Of a stretch of DNA of 64,000 bases, positions 34,980 to 42,436 are shown one piece after another. The DNA comes from Subtercola endophyticus (lineage in GTDB: Bacteria > Actinomycetota > Actinomycetes > Actinomycetales > Microbacteriaceae). The stretch lies in the NCBI RefSeq assembly GCF_021044565.1, contig NZ_CP087997.1, positions 4,030,001 through 4,094,000 on the forward strand, written 5' to 3'. Each line of letters opens with the position of its first letter. The stretch's first letter is position 1. The notes below the pieces were generated by a model. It was not told the DNA's origin, did no database searches, and saw only the letters and a program-made list of their open reading frames with translations. The position numbers and the translations under genes were made by a program.

Positions 34980-35723
34980 CTAGGCCCGCTCGTTGTCGAT
35001 GGAGAGGTTGAGGGTGCGCTCGACCACGTCACGAGCGACGTCTCGAACAGGGCGTCCCGAACTGAAGGCGTGTGCGCGCAAGAGCAGCAGAGCATCCGTC
35101 GGGCTCACCTGCAACTGGGCGATGATCATTCCTGTCGCCTGATGCACCTGACGGCGTGAGAAACCCGGCGTCGGGTCGGACTCGTCGTCGCCGAGCGCCC
35201 CGTTCGACGCGTCGATGTCGGAGCCCGCGGCAAGAACGCGGCGCACGACCTGCCAGGCGGCGACGCGAGCGAGCGTGGTCACGTCGTTGACCTCGCTCGG
35301 CGTGAGGTGTCGCGGTGCGCGCGAGTAGAGGTCGACCGACCCGACGTCGACCGCACCGAGGGTGAGGGGAAAAGCGTAGAGAGCGCCAATCTCATAACCG
35401 CGCAGTGCCTCGGCGAAGACCGGCCAGTCGCCGTGATCGCCTCGCTCGAAGTCGCCGCTCAGCACGGGCTTTCGTGCCGCGATCGCCTGCCAGCAGGGGC
35501 CTTCGCCGAGATCGATCTGCAGCTCGTCGATGCGAGCCGCACGCTCGTCGCTCGCGCAGATGGTGGCCACACCGAGCCCGGTGCCGATGGTCGACACGGC
35601 GGCTCCGCTCACCGACAGAACGCGCAGAAAAGGGGCGCACAGACTTGCTCGGCGGCCGTTTTCGTTGGCCGCGCGCATCTCGCGCAGCGCCATCTGCAGC
35701 GGGGCGATCGAGGCATCAGGCAC
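34980..35723 (-). CDS. GAF-ANTAR RNA-binding antiterminator protein (paralogue)
   Basis: 247 residues with a GAF domain (about 25-165; DLGEGPCWQAIAARKPVLS) and a C-terminal ANTAR domain (about 185-243; SRRQVHQATGMIIAQLQVS). The GTG at 35723 has GGAGG 6 bases upstream; the TTG at 35729 has no spacing. Shares the (D/R)EG(L/P)GPC motif with its downstream neighbour, so the two may sense related signals and may form heterodimers. Target RNAs were not found by eye. Confidence 0.85.
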   Translation of the reverse strand: MPDASIAPLQMALREMRAANENGRRASLCAPFLRVLSVSGAAVSTIGTGLGVATICASDERAARIDELQIDLGEGPCWQAIAARKPVLSGDFERGDHGDWPVFAEALRGYEIGALYAFPLTLGAVDVGSVDLYSRAPRHLTPSEVNDVTTLARVAAWQVVRRVLAAGSDIDASNGALGDDESDPTPGFSRRQVHQATGMIIAQLQVSPTDALLLLRAHAFSSGRPVRDVARDVVERTLNLSIDNERA

Positions 35724-35814
35724 AATCAACCTCCAGACCGATTCGCGTGCAGAAAAGTCTATTGTCTCAGCGCGAGAATGGATGCCCGGGGAGTCCCCGC
35801 GCCACCCGAACCCG

Positions 35815-36579
35815 TCACAACGCCAGCACTGCCTCGGCCGCGTGCATCAACTCGGCGCCATACGACGGCCCGTGCCCGGCGGCGTGCACGGCGAGAGGAT
35901 GCAGCTGATGAAGCGGCACCCGGTCGACCCAGCCGGCCCGCAACGGATGTACCTCCTGGTACCCCTCGAGAATCTGCTCGAGAAACGGGCACCCGAAGAG
36001 CGCGAGCATCGCGAGGTCGGTTTCACGGTGACCGCCGTGTGCTGCGGGGTCGATTAGCACGACTCCCGCCGTCGACCAGAGCACATTGCCCGACCAGAGG
36101 TCGCCGTGGATGCGCGACGGCACGTCACCGTCGTCGAACTCGCCCGCGGCGATGCGGTCGCAGGCCTGCTCGACGACCGCGCGGGCATCCCGACTGAGGT
36201 ACCCGGCGTGCTCGGCCGTGTTCAGATACGGGCGAACCCGGTCTGCGGCGTAGAACGCACCCCACGTCGAGGAGTGTGCTGTGGGCAGTGGCCGTCGGCC
36301 GATGAACAGGGGTCCTTCGAAACCGCGCGGCGGGGCGCCGAACGCGTCAGCGCCCGCGTCATGGGTGGTCGCCAGGTCGCGGCCGAACGTGCGGGCGGCG
36401 GCTGCGGCGGGGCGGGTTTCGTCCACGCGGCGCAGGGTGATGTGCCCGGGGTCGACGCTGAGCACGTCGACGATGCTGACTCCGCGCGCGTCGGCAAGCC
36501 AGGCCAGCCCGGCGGCTTCGGCCTCGAAGAAGCCCGGTGGGGCATCCGATCGCCGTTTTTCGAACGTTCTGGGCAGCAC
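35815..36579 (-). CDS. Fructosamine kinase-family protein
   Basis: 254 residues. Kinase-like fold with the catalytic loop HGDLWSGN and the metal motif LIDPAAHGGHRETDLAM, both typical of fructosamine/ketosamine-3-kinases that phosphorylate glycated amines and start their repair. The N-terminus has the APPGFFEAEAAGLAWL segment. The first residues are uncertain, as the usual family start is a little longer. A 34-residue membrane-protein gene lies just upstream on the same strand. Confidence 0.85.
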   Translation of the reverse strand: MLPRTFEKRRSDAPPGFFEAEAAGLAWLADARGVSIVDVLSVDPGHITLRRVDETRPAAAAARTFGRDLATTHDAGADAFGAPPRGFEGPLFIGRRPLPTAHSSTWGAFYAADRVRPYLNTAEHAGYLSRDARAVVEQACDRIAAGEFDDGDVPSRIHGDLWSGNVLWSTAGVVLIDPAAHGGHRETDLAMLALFGCPFLEQILEGYQEVHPLRAGWVDRVPLHQLHPLAVHAAGHGPSYGAELMHAAEAVLAL

Positions 36580-36632
36580 GACGCCCCCACTTCCGCCCGC
36601 CTACGAGCGAGCAGTCGAACGAGAGGAGCGGG

Positions 36633-36737
36633 TCAGCCGCGGTAGGCGCTGTGGGCCATGGCGAGCCCCGCTGCGATGCCGGTGATTCCGACGCCGAGCG
36701 TGATGAAACCGAGAATCGCGAACAGAAGTTCTGGCAT
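36633..36737 (-). CDS. 34-residue single-helix membrane protein
   Basis: The ATG at 36737, with GGAG 9 bases upstream, opens MPELLFAILGFITLGVGITG, then a short AAGLAMAHSAYRG end and TGA. The middle is one long hydrophobic helix with Gly spacing, the tail is mildly basic. Length and build fit small membrane proteins that regulate or stabilise a transporter or complex. No relative recognised. It may be co-transcribed with the fructosamine kinase gene 53 bp downstream. Confidence 0.6.
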   Translation of the reverse strand: MPELLFAILGFITLGVGITGIAAGLAMAHSAYRG

Positions 36738-36855
36738 CGTGGGGCTCCTTGGTGAACGTCGGGTGACCGCGGATAGAGGCCGAGGCCTCTGCTGAAAGTG
36801 CTCTTAACGTATCAAGCACTGGTCGCCTGGGCCAGCCCCCGGTAGCGTGGGGGCG

Positions 36856-37662
36856 ATGACCGACACCGCAATCGCCATCGTGAAGCGGCTGCGCGCGGCC
36901 GGCTGCGTGTTCGCCGAAGACGAGGCCGCGCTGCTGATGGCCGAGGCCGAGTCGCCCGACGAACTCGACGCGATGGTCGATCGTCGCGTCTCCGGGCTTC
37001 CGCTCGAGCACATTCTCGGCTGGGCGCAGTTCTGCGGGCTACGCATCGCGGTCGAACCCGGGGTGTTCGTGCCGCGCCACCGCACGGAGTTTCTGGCTCA
37101 GCAGAGCATCGAGCTGGCGACGGCCGCGCTGGTCGGCCGCACGACCTCCGGCGAAGCCCCCGTGGTGGTCGACCTGTGCTGCGGCGCCGGCGCGATCGGG
37201 GCGGCGGTGATCGCCCAGGTTCCGGGCGCCGACGTGTTCGCCGCCGACATCGACCCCGCGGCCGTGCACAGCGCGCGACTGAACATTCCGAACGGGCAGG
37301 TGTACGAGGGCGACCTCTTCGAAGCTCTGCCCCCGCAGCTGGCCGGCCGTGTCGCGGTGCTGGTGGCCAACACGCCGTATGTGCCGACCGAGGCCATCGC
37401 GCTCATGCCGCCAGAGGCGAGGCTGCACGAGGCCCGGTTCGCGCTCGACGGAGGGCTCGACGGGCTCGACATCCAACGCCGCGTCGCTGCGGGCGCAGCG
37501 GCGTGGTTGCGACCCGGCGGCCACGTGCTGGTCGAGGTCAGTGACGAGCAGGCGTCGCACTCCGCGGCCGTGTTCGAGAGCTACGGGATGCCCGCCCGTA
37601 TCGTGAGCTCAGAAGAGCTGTACGCCACCGTCGTGGTCGCGACCCGCCCCGCCGTGGGTTAG
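36856..37662 (+). CDS. PrmC-related N5-glutamine methyltransferase
   Basis: 268 residues. SAM-binding class I fold: VVDLCCGAGAIGAAV, then FAADIDPAAVHSARLN, and the catalytic-type motif NTPYVPTE. True HemK/PrmC enzymes have NPPY; NTPY marks a related actinobacterial group of putative protein N5-glutamine methyltransferases. Target protein unknown. The ATG at 36856 is preferred over the in-frame GTG at 36847; neither has a Shine-Dalgarno sequence. Confidence 0.8.
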   Translation: MTDTAIAIVKRLRAAGCVFAEDEAALLMAEAESPDELDAMVDRRVSGLPLEHILGWAQFCGLRIAVEPGVFVPRHRTEFLAQQSIELATAALVGRTTSGEAPVVVDLCCGAGAIGAAVIAQVPGADVFAADIDPAAVHSARLNIPNGQVYEGDLFEALPPQLAGRVAVLVANTPYVPTEAIALMPPEARLHEARFALDGGLDGLDIQRRVAAGAAAWLRPGGHVLVEVSDEQASHSAAVFESYGMPARIVSSEELYATVVVATRPAVG

Positions 37663-37820
37663 CACCGGGTCACGGCGCGGCACGATCATCCGTTTGGGAT
37701 GAACACTCGGCCAACGGCGCGTGAGTCTGCCCGGCACCATTGACGCTGTCTCGCCGCCACCAGCACACTGGAGACACGCCGCGCGGGCGCCGCGCAGACG
37801 TTCGACCGAAGAAGGCGACC

Positions 37821-39242
37821 GTGACCACAGAACACTTGATCAAGCCCAGCGAATCCACGCACGCCTTTACCGGCGATTCGGGTCAGAATCAGCTCAACCC
37901 GATCTTCTGCCGGGAGGGGGAGGCGAGCGATTTTCCGCTCAACACCCTGCCGCCGGGGGAGTCGCTGCCCGAGACCGCGTACCAGGTCGTGCACGACGAG
38001 GCGATGCTCGACGGCAACTCGCGCCTGAATCTCGCGACGTTCGTCGGCACCTGGATGGACGAGCACGCGCAACGCATCTACGCCGAGTCCGCCGACAAGA
38101 ACATGGTCGACAAAGACGAGTACCCGCAGACGGCGGCCATCGAGACGCGCTGCTGGCTCATGCTCGCGAACCTCTGGCACGCTCCGGATGCGAACAACGC
38201 CATCGGCACCTCGACCATCGGCTCGTCGGAGGCGTGCATGCTCGGTGGCCTCGCCCTGAAGCGCCGCTGGCAGCTCGCGCGACGCGCTGCGGGAAAATCG
38301 ACCGAGAAGCCGAACCTCGTTCTCTCGAGCGCCGTGCAGGTCTGCTGGGAGAAGTTCTGCAACTACTGGGACGTCGAGCCGCGCTACGTTCCCATCACCG
38401 ATGAGCACAAGGTGCTCGACGGCTACGAACTCGAGAAGTACGTCGACGAGAACACCATCGGTGTCGTCGCCATCATGGGCGTCACCTACACGGGCATGTA
38501 CGAGCCGGTGGAGCAGATCGCCGCGGCGCTCGACAGGATTCAAGCCGACACCGGTTTCGACGTGCCGATCCACGTCGATGGTGCGTCGGGCGGCATGATC
38601 GCGCCCTTCTTGCAGCCCGACCTCAAGTGGGACTTCCGCGTGGAACGCGTCGCCTCCATCAGCACTTCGGCGCACAAGTACGGACTCGTCTACCCCGGCC
38701 TCGGCTGGGTCATCTGGCGCACGGTCGACGACCTGCCCAAAGAGCTGGTGTTCGACGTCACCTATCTCGGCGGTCACATGCCGAGCTTCGCGCTCAACTT
38801 CTCGCGCCCCGGGGCTCAGGTGCTGCTGCAGTACTACCTGTTCTTGCGGCTCGGGTTCGACGGGTACCGCCGCGTGCAGCAGGCTTCGCAAGATGTCGCG
38901 GTCTACCTGGCGACCGAGATCGGCAAGATGCCGGCCTTCGACCTCTGGAACGACGGCACCGACATTCCCGTTTTCGCGTGGCAGCTCAGCAAGGGCTATA
39001 CGAAGAATTGGACGCTCTACCACCTGTCGGAGCGTCTGCGCCTGAAGGGCTGGCTCATCCCGGCGTATCCGATGCCCGACAACCTCACCGACATCACGGT
39101 GCAGCGCATCGTGGTGCGCAACGGACTCAGTCGTAACCTCGCCGAGAGTCTGATGAGCGACATCCGTGAGGCCGTAGGCTACCTCGACCGCCTCGAGTCG
39201 CCCATGCCGACTGAGGGGCTGGTGTCGGGCTTCACGCACTGA
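37821..39242 (+). CDS. gadB: Glutamate decarboxylase
   Basis: 473 residues, the usual length. PLP enzyme: HVDGASGG carries the PLP aspartate and STSAHKYGLVYPG the Schiff-base lysine. It converts glutamate to GABA and consumes a proton, giving acid tolerance when paired with an antiporter; none is adjacent. The GTG at 37821 follows AAGG by about 6 bases; the frame to 37740 upstream is non-coding in style. TTGACG at 37740-37745 may be part of a promoter, but no convincing -10 was seen. Confidence 0.92.
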   Translation: MTTEHLIKPSESTHAFTGDSGQNQLNPIFCREGEASDFPLNTLPPGESLPETAYQVVHDEAMLDGNSRLNLATFVGTWMDEHAQRIYAESADKNMVDKDEYPQTAAIETRCWLMLANLWHAPDANNAIGTSTIGSSEACMLGGLALKRRWQLARRAAGKSTEKPNLVLSSAVQVCWEKFCNYWDVEPRYVPITDEHKVLDGYELEKYVDENTIGVVAIMGVTYTGMYEPVEQIAAALDRIQADTGFDVPIHVDGASGGMIAPFLQPDLKWDFRVERVASISTSAHKYGLVYPGLGWVIWRTVDDLPKELVFDVTYLGGHMPSFALNFSRPGAQVLLQYYLFLRLGFDGYRRVQQASQDVAVYLATEIGKMPAFDLWNDGTDIPVFAWQLSKGYTKNWTLYHLSERLRLKGWLIPAYPMPDNLTDITVQRIVVRNGLSRNLAESLMSDIREAVGYLDRLESPMPTEGLVSGFTH

Positions 39243-39283
39243 CGGGCAGGGCCTCGCCCGGGCATCCGCTCTCCGCGCCAGGC

Positions 39284-39358
39284 CGCGAAAACGGCGGAGG
39301 ATTCGAGAGGGTGCCGCCCTATAGCGCCTACCGTGTCGGAAACTCCGCCGTTTTCGCG
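39284..39358. terminator. Long-stem hairpin between convergent gadB and membrane-protein genes
   Basis: Perfect 16 bp arms (39284-39299 and 39343-39358, CGCGAAAACGGCGGAG and its complement) enclose a 43-base part that is itself partly self-complementary. It starts 41 bp after gadB and touches the stop codon of the opposing gene. The GAAAA/TTTTC tracts in the arms mean a GC stem with a T-run on each strand, so bidirectional termination is plausible. Confidence 0.8.
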
Positions 39359-40057
39359 TCAGCCGGCCGTCGGGTGCTCGCGATGGATGCGTGCTGCCCG
39401 TACCGCCTTCAGACCCGGGCGGCTGAGCACTGCCGCTACGAAGAAGCAGGCCGCGCCCGCGAACGTGCCGAAGTTGGCCCAGAACAGGCTCACGAAATCG
39501 TCGGTGGCCGGCAGTACGAACGCGCCGATCGCCGAGAGGCCGAAGAGCACAGAGCCGGCCATGTTCAGCCAGGTGCAGCGCCACGTGCGGGCCTGCGGAT
39601 CCCACAGCGTCTCGCGCTCGGTCGTCGCGATCACGGCGAACGTGCTCGACACGAGAAACGCGATCGATCCGTAGGCGTCGGGTCGCCAGCCACCGTCGAG
39701 GCGCGACGTCGCATTCACCGACACGATGAGTGCGGAGACCGTGCTCACGTTGAACAGCAGCGTGCCTACGAACTGCACGGCGGCGGCCCACCAGTCGAAC
39801 GTGTCGGGCCTCGTGCCGGTGTGCCCGTTCGCGTCGGGTGAGGCTTGCGGATGCCACGGCGGACGCTTTCCGCTCATGCTCAACTGGATGAATCCCGCTG
39901 CGGTGAAGAACAATGACCCGGCGAAGAAGGTGCTGTTGACCGCTACATCGCCGACCGCCTCTTGGTACATCGGCACGGCGCCCAGCATGAAGAGCAGCGA
40001 TCCGACGGCGAATCCCCACGATTCGCGGCGCAGGCGCAGGGCGGCGGGAACGGGCAT
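39359..40057 (-). CDS. YrhK-like multi-pass membrane protein
   Basis: 232 residues with about six transmembrane helices in three pairs; repeated motifs FFAGSLFFTAAGFIQL, AFLVSSTFAVIATTE and NMAGSVLFGLSAIGAFVLP resemble the YrhK domain. Function unknown. Its stop codon (39359-39361) abuts the long hairpin shared with gadB. A Tat-signal protein gene lies just upstream on the same strand. Confidence 0.6.
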   Translation of the reverse strand: MPVPAALRLRRESWGFAVGSLLFMLGAVPMYQEAVGDVAVNSTFFAGSLFFTAAGFIQLSMSGKRPPWHPQASPDANGHTGTRPDTFDWWAAAVQFVGTLLFNVSTVSALIVSVNATSRLDGGWRPDAYGSIAFLVSSTFAVIATTERETLWDPQARTWRCTWLNMAGSVLFGLSAIGAFVLPATDDFVSLFWANFGTFAGAACFFVAAVLSRPGLKAVRAARIHREHPTAG

Positions 40058-40093
40058 CGTTTCGTCGTTCGTCGTTCGTCGTCTTGCCGAGCG

Positions 40094-40690
40094 CTAGCCC
40101 GCGGCGCAGTTGGTGAACTTCGGCGCGGTGTTGTCGACGAAGATGTACGACCACTGGATGTCGGTGAAGTACGCGCCGACCGACGCGGTGGCGCCCAGAT
40201 CGCCCCACGCGCTCGGAACGAGGTCGGACTTGACGATGGTCACGTCGACGAGACTCGAATCCCCGGCCTCGAACGGCAGGGTGTTGTACACGTACACATC
40301 GCCCCCGCCGAAGTCGGGGTCAGTGGCCAGAAACGCCCAGCCGGCCGATACCCCGGTGACCTTGAGCCCGCCGTCGAGTGGAAGACAGAAGTCGAGCAGC
40401 ACCCCGTCTCCGACGCTCTCGGGGCTTCCCGCGTCGGTCTTCGGCAGGTTCGAAACCGTCGCCCGAAACACCTGCGGGGATCCGGTGTCGGTGTGCTGCA
40501 CGGCGATGAACACCGGGTCGCCCGGGTCGGGGCTCGCTGCCGCGGCGGGCGCAGAGGCCACCGCAAGGGCGACGACGGGCGCGCTCCACGCGGCGCCCTT
40601 CACGAGCGTGCGGCGTGACACGCCTGCCGCGTCGGCGTCGAGCGCTGCCGGATGCGTCGGGGTGCGGCCCTCGGGCTCTGCTTCGCTCAT
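40094..40690 (-). CDS. Tat-exported hypothetical protein
   Basis: 198 residues. An N-terminal twin-arginine signal (VSRRTLVKGAAW, hydrophobic core, APAAAA) with likely cleavage near residue 50 suggests export of a folded domain. The mature part is beta-rich with two Cys residues and no motif I recognise. It precedes the YrhK-like gene by 37 bp, possibly one transcript. Palindromic element copy B lies 28 bp upstream. Confidence 0.65.
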   Translation of the reverse strand: MSEAEPEGRTPTHPAALDADAAGVSRRTLVKGAAWSAPVVALAVASAPAAAASPDPGDPVFIAVQHTDTGSPQVFRATVSNLPKTDAGSPESVGDGVLLDFCLPLDGGLKVTGVSAGWAFLATDPDFGGGDVYVYNTLPFEAGDSSLVDVTIVKSDLVPSAWGDLGATASVGAYFTDIQWSYIFVDNTAPKFTNCAAG

Positions 40691-40717
40691 CGTGCCGCCA
40701 GTCTATGAGTTCAGGGC

Positions 40718-40779
40718 AATCCACTTTGCGAAAAAGCACCGAAGAACCGAGGTTTGGGGTCCTTTTCGCAAAGTGGATT
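40718..40779. repeat. Long-stem palindromic element, copy B
   Basis: Perfect 17 bp arms (40718-40734 and 40763-40779, AATCCACTTTGCGAAAA and its complement). The sequence aligns without gaps to copy A at 21122-21173: outer stem, AAGAA in the loop and TTTGGGG are shared, while the rest has diverged. It lies between two minus-strand genes. The homology makes it a dispersed element rather than two chance terminators. Confidence 0.9.
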
Positions 40780-40790
40780 CGGAAGTGGAT

Positions 40791-41246
40791 TCAGAGGAGG
40801 GCGGCGAGGGTGAGGAAGACGAGGCCTGCGAAGCCGCCGAGCACGCGGATGAGGTGGAAGGAGACCCAGCGATCACGCTGGGTCTGCCAGTCGGGCGGCA
40901 GGGCATCCGGAGTCCAGTCGCGGATGCGAGTCACGATGGGTACCTCGACGAGCATCGTCACCAGCAGTGTCACGACGAAGGCCGCGAAGGCTGCGATGGC
41001 GAGGGCCAGGTTCAGCGGGCCGACGCCGGCCGCGGCGATGCCGACCGGAACGATGGAGAGAATCGCGACCGGCATGATGAAGCCCATGATGCGGCCGAGG
41101 TTGTGATCCATGCGGGCGACGATCGCGAGAAACACGGGTGCGCTGAACGTCGCCATCGAGCGGCTGAGGGCGAGCCACGGGCCCCAGAAGACGCCGAAGA
41201 GCAGGGCGCACAGAGGGATGGCGATGAGCGCGGTGATGCTCAGCAC
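40791..41246 (-). CDS. DUF1772-like four-helix membrane protein
   Basis: 151 residues with four hydrophobic helices and the C-terminal RIRDWTPDALPPDWQTQRDRW stretch followed by a helix beginning VSFHLIRVLGG, resembling DUF1772 (anthrone-oxygenase-like) proteins. Function in bacteria unknown. Start GTG at 41246. The promoter at 41327-41359 is nearly identical in build to that of the HTH gene at 42433, so both are probably under one regulator. Confidence 0.6.
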   Translation of the reverse strand: MLSITALIAIPLCALLFGVFWGPWLALSRSMATFSAPVFLAIVARMDHNLGRIMGFIMPVAILSIVPVGIAAAGVGPLNLALAIAAFAAFVVTLLVTMLVEVPIVTRIRDWTPDALPPDWQTQRDRWVSFHLIRVLGGFAGLVFLTLAALL

Positions 41247-41323
41247 GGCGAGGTCGGGCGGGCGGAGTGAGAGTGGGCGGGATGAGAGGAGACGGGGTGA
41301 GAGGAGGCGGGGTGAAAGGGCAT
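41240..41323 (-). CDS. Possible 27-residue leader peptide before the DUF1772-like gene
   Basis: The ATG at 41323 lies 6 bases past the -10 element, so the mRNA would start at this codon. The frame encodes a His/Ser/Pro-rich peptide (MPFHPASSHPVSSHP...) and stops at TGA 41240-41242, overlapping the GTG start of the next gene by 7 bases. Translational coupling is possible. Chance cannot be excluded. Confidence 0.3.
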   Translation of the reverse strand: MPFHPASSHPVSSHPAHSHSARPTSPC

Positions 41324-41326
41324 GTA

Positions 41327-41359
41327 AGCAACTTAGGTTGCTGAACTCTGTTTTGTCAA
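41327..41359 (-). promoter_or_regulatory. Promoter with palindromic operator (site 1)
   Basis: On the minus strand TTGACA (41359-41354), 18 bp, TAAGTT (41335-41330). The perfect-arm palindrome AGCAAC-TTAG-GTTGCT (41327-41342) covers the -10, so binding would block transcription. Same build as site 2 at 42437-42469. Confidence 0.75.
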
Positions 41360-41402
41360 CTCATGTTGCTTATCTAATTGCGCGGCAGGCGGGCGGTCCT
41401 GC

Positions 41403-41474
41403 AGCCAGGCGAGCCAGCAGTCAGGCAGGCCTGTAGCCAGGCGAGCCAGCAGTCAGGCAGGCCTGTAGCCAGGC
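41403..41474. repeat. 32 bp tandem repeat
   Basis: Two exact 32 bp copies (41403-41434, 41435-41466) and an 8 bp partial third, built on AGCCAGGC and AGTCAGGC. It lies in the 217 bp between the DUF1772-like promoter and the ClpN gene. Too few units and no spacers, so not CRISPR. Confidence 0.95.
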
Positions 41475-41482
41475 ACGCCGGC

Positions 41483-41538
41483 GGGCATCCAGGTTCACGC
41501 GCACGCCGACGGGCATCCAGGTGCACGCGCAGGCGCGC
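41483..41538. repeat. 28 bp imperfect tandem repeat
   Basis: GGGCATCCAGGTTCACGCGC and its following 8 bases recur with four or so changes from 41511. Directly adjoins the 32 bp repeat, making a repeat-rich spacer that ends close to the ClpN gene stop. Confidence 0.8.
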
Positions 41539-41559
41539 GGGCGTCAGTTCCGCGAAGGC

Positions 41560-42204
41560 TCAGTTCTTTGGCCGAGCATCCAGCAGCTCGAGCAGGCGCT
41601 CGCGGTCGATGCCGGCGTAGGCGACTGCGCGCGGTACCGTGCCGAGAGACGCGGCCAGGATGCCCGCGGCCAACGCCGGCTCGGCGGCCCGGCGCGTGCG
41701 GGGCAGGGCGCCGGCGCGGGCGCGCGCCGCAGCGACGGATGCTCCCCAGCCTGGTTTCGAGACGCGCGGCGTCGAGCGCACGAGGCCGGGATCGGGCACG
41801 GATGCTCCGATGGCCGCGAGGCTGAGCCGCCGTTCGACGTCGAGAGCTTCGCTCAGCCCGGCATGGTCGAGGCCGCCGGCGGCAAGGATGCTCGCGGCCG
41901 GGCTGCCCGCATCGGCGACGATGGCGAGCAACACGTGTTCGGCCTCGATGGTCGAGCTTCCGCGTTTCGCTGCTTCGAACACCGCGTCGCTGACGAGCCC
42001 ACGCATGCCGCCGGTGAGCCAGTCGTCGGTGCGCCGGTCTTCGGTGCCTCTGCGGGTCGGAGCGTTGGCGTCCCGGGTTGCGTCGGTGTCCCCGGTTGCA
42101 TCGGTGTCACGCGATGCGTCGGTGCCACGGGTTGCGTTGGCGTCCCGGGTTGCGTCGGTGTCCCGGGTTGCGTCGGTGTCACGGGATGCGTCGGCGTCAG
42201 CCAT
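41560..42204 (-). CDS. Clp N-domain protein with repetitive N-terminus
   Basis: 214 residues. The first 50 are DTDATR/DANATR hexapeptides coded by an 18 bp repeat. A Clp R/N domain follows (about 65-190; AVFEAAKRGSSTIEAEHVLLAI), as found at the N-terminus of ClpA/C, where it recruits adaptors and substrates. There is no AAA+ ATPase part, so it is not a chaperone by itself. It overlaps an HTH gene by 8 bp; HTH plus free ClpN genes are a recurrent actinobacterial pair of unknown role. Confidence 0.8.
   Translation of the reverse strand: MADADASRDTDATRDTDATRDANATRGTDASRDTDATGDTDATRDANAPTRRGTEDRRTDDWLTGGMRGLVSDAVFEAAKRGSSTIEAEHVLLAIVADAGSPAASILAAGGLDHAGLSEALDVERRLSLAAIGASVPDPGLVRSTPRVSKPGWGASVAAARARAGALPRTRRAAEPALAAGILAASLGTVPRAVAYAGIDRERLLELLDARPKN
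42061..42195. repeat. 18 bp tandem repeat in the ClpN gene
   Basis: About seven units of GGTTGCGTCGGTGTCCCG with single-base variants, some exact neighbours. They encode the DTDATR hexapeptides of the ClpN-domain protein and keep the frame. Confidence 0.85.
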
Positions 42205-42433
42205 TGCGCCTCCGAAGGGCGATGCCGGTGTCGGCCAGTCGCGCGAGGTGCTTCTTGTGCACGGCCTGACGCGTCACGCCGAGGGCTGCGGCGATGTCGC
42301 TCCACGACCATCCGGAGCGCAGGGCGCGTTCGACGCTCGCGTCTTCGAGGCGGTCGGCGAGGTCGCGCAGCGCAACGACGGCCGCGAGTTCGTCGGCTAC
42401 GCCGCCGATGGGTGGGGGAGTCGAGGGGGGCAT
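42197..42433 (-). CDS. Small helix-turn-helix regulator paired with ClpN protein
   Basis: 78 residues: an N-terminal helix (VADELAAVVALRDLADRLE) and a helix-turn-helix (WSWSDIAAALGVTRQAVHKKH), ending in a basic tail. No effector domain. It overlaps the ClpN gene by 8 bp and sits directly behind the operator-promoter at 42437-42469, with no Shine-Dalgarno sequence, so the mRNA should be leaderless. It is the best candidate to bind that operator and the matching one at 41327-41342. Confidence 0.8.
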   Translation of the reverse strand: MPPSTPPPIGGVADELAAVVALRDLADRLEDASVERALRSGWSWSDIAAALGVTRQAVHKKHLARLADTGIALRRRNG

Positions 42434-42436
42434 GCA

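Noticed and set aside
37740..37769. TTGACG followed by CACACT as the gadB promoter
   Set aside because: The -10 match is poor; kept only as a remark in the gadB entry.
41403..41538. Tandem repeats as a possible CRISPR array
   Set aside because: Repeats are directly abutting, with no unique spacers, only two copies each, and no cas genes.
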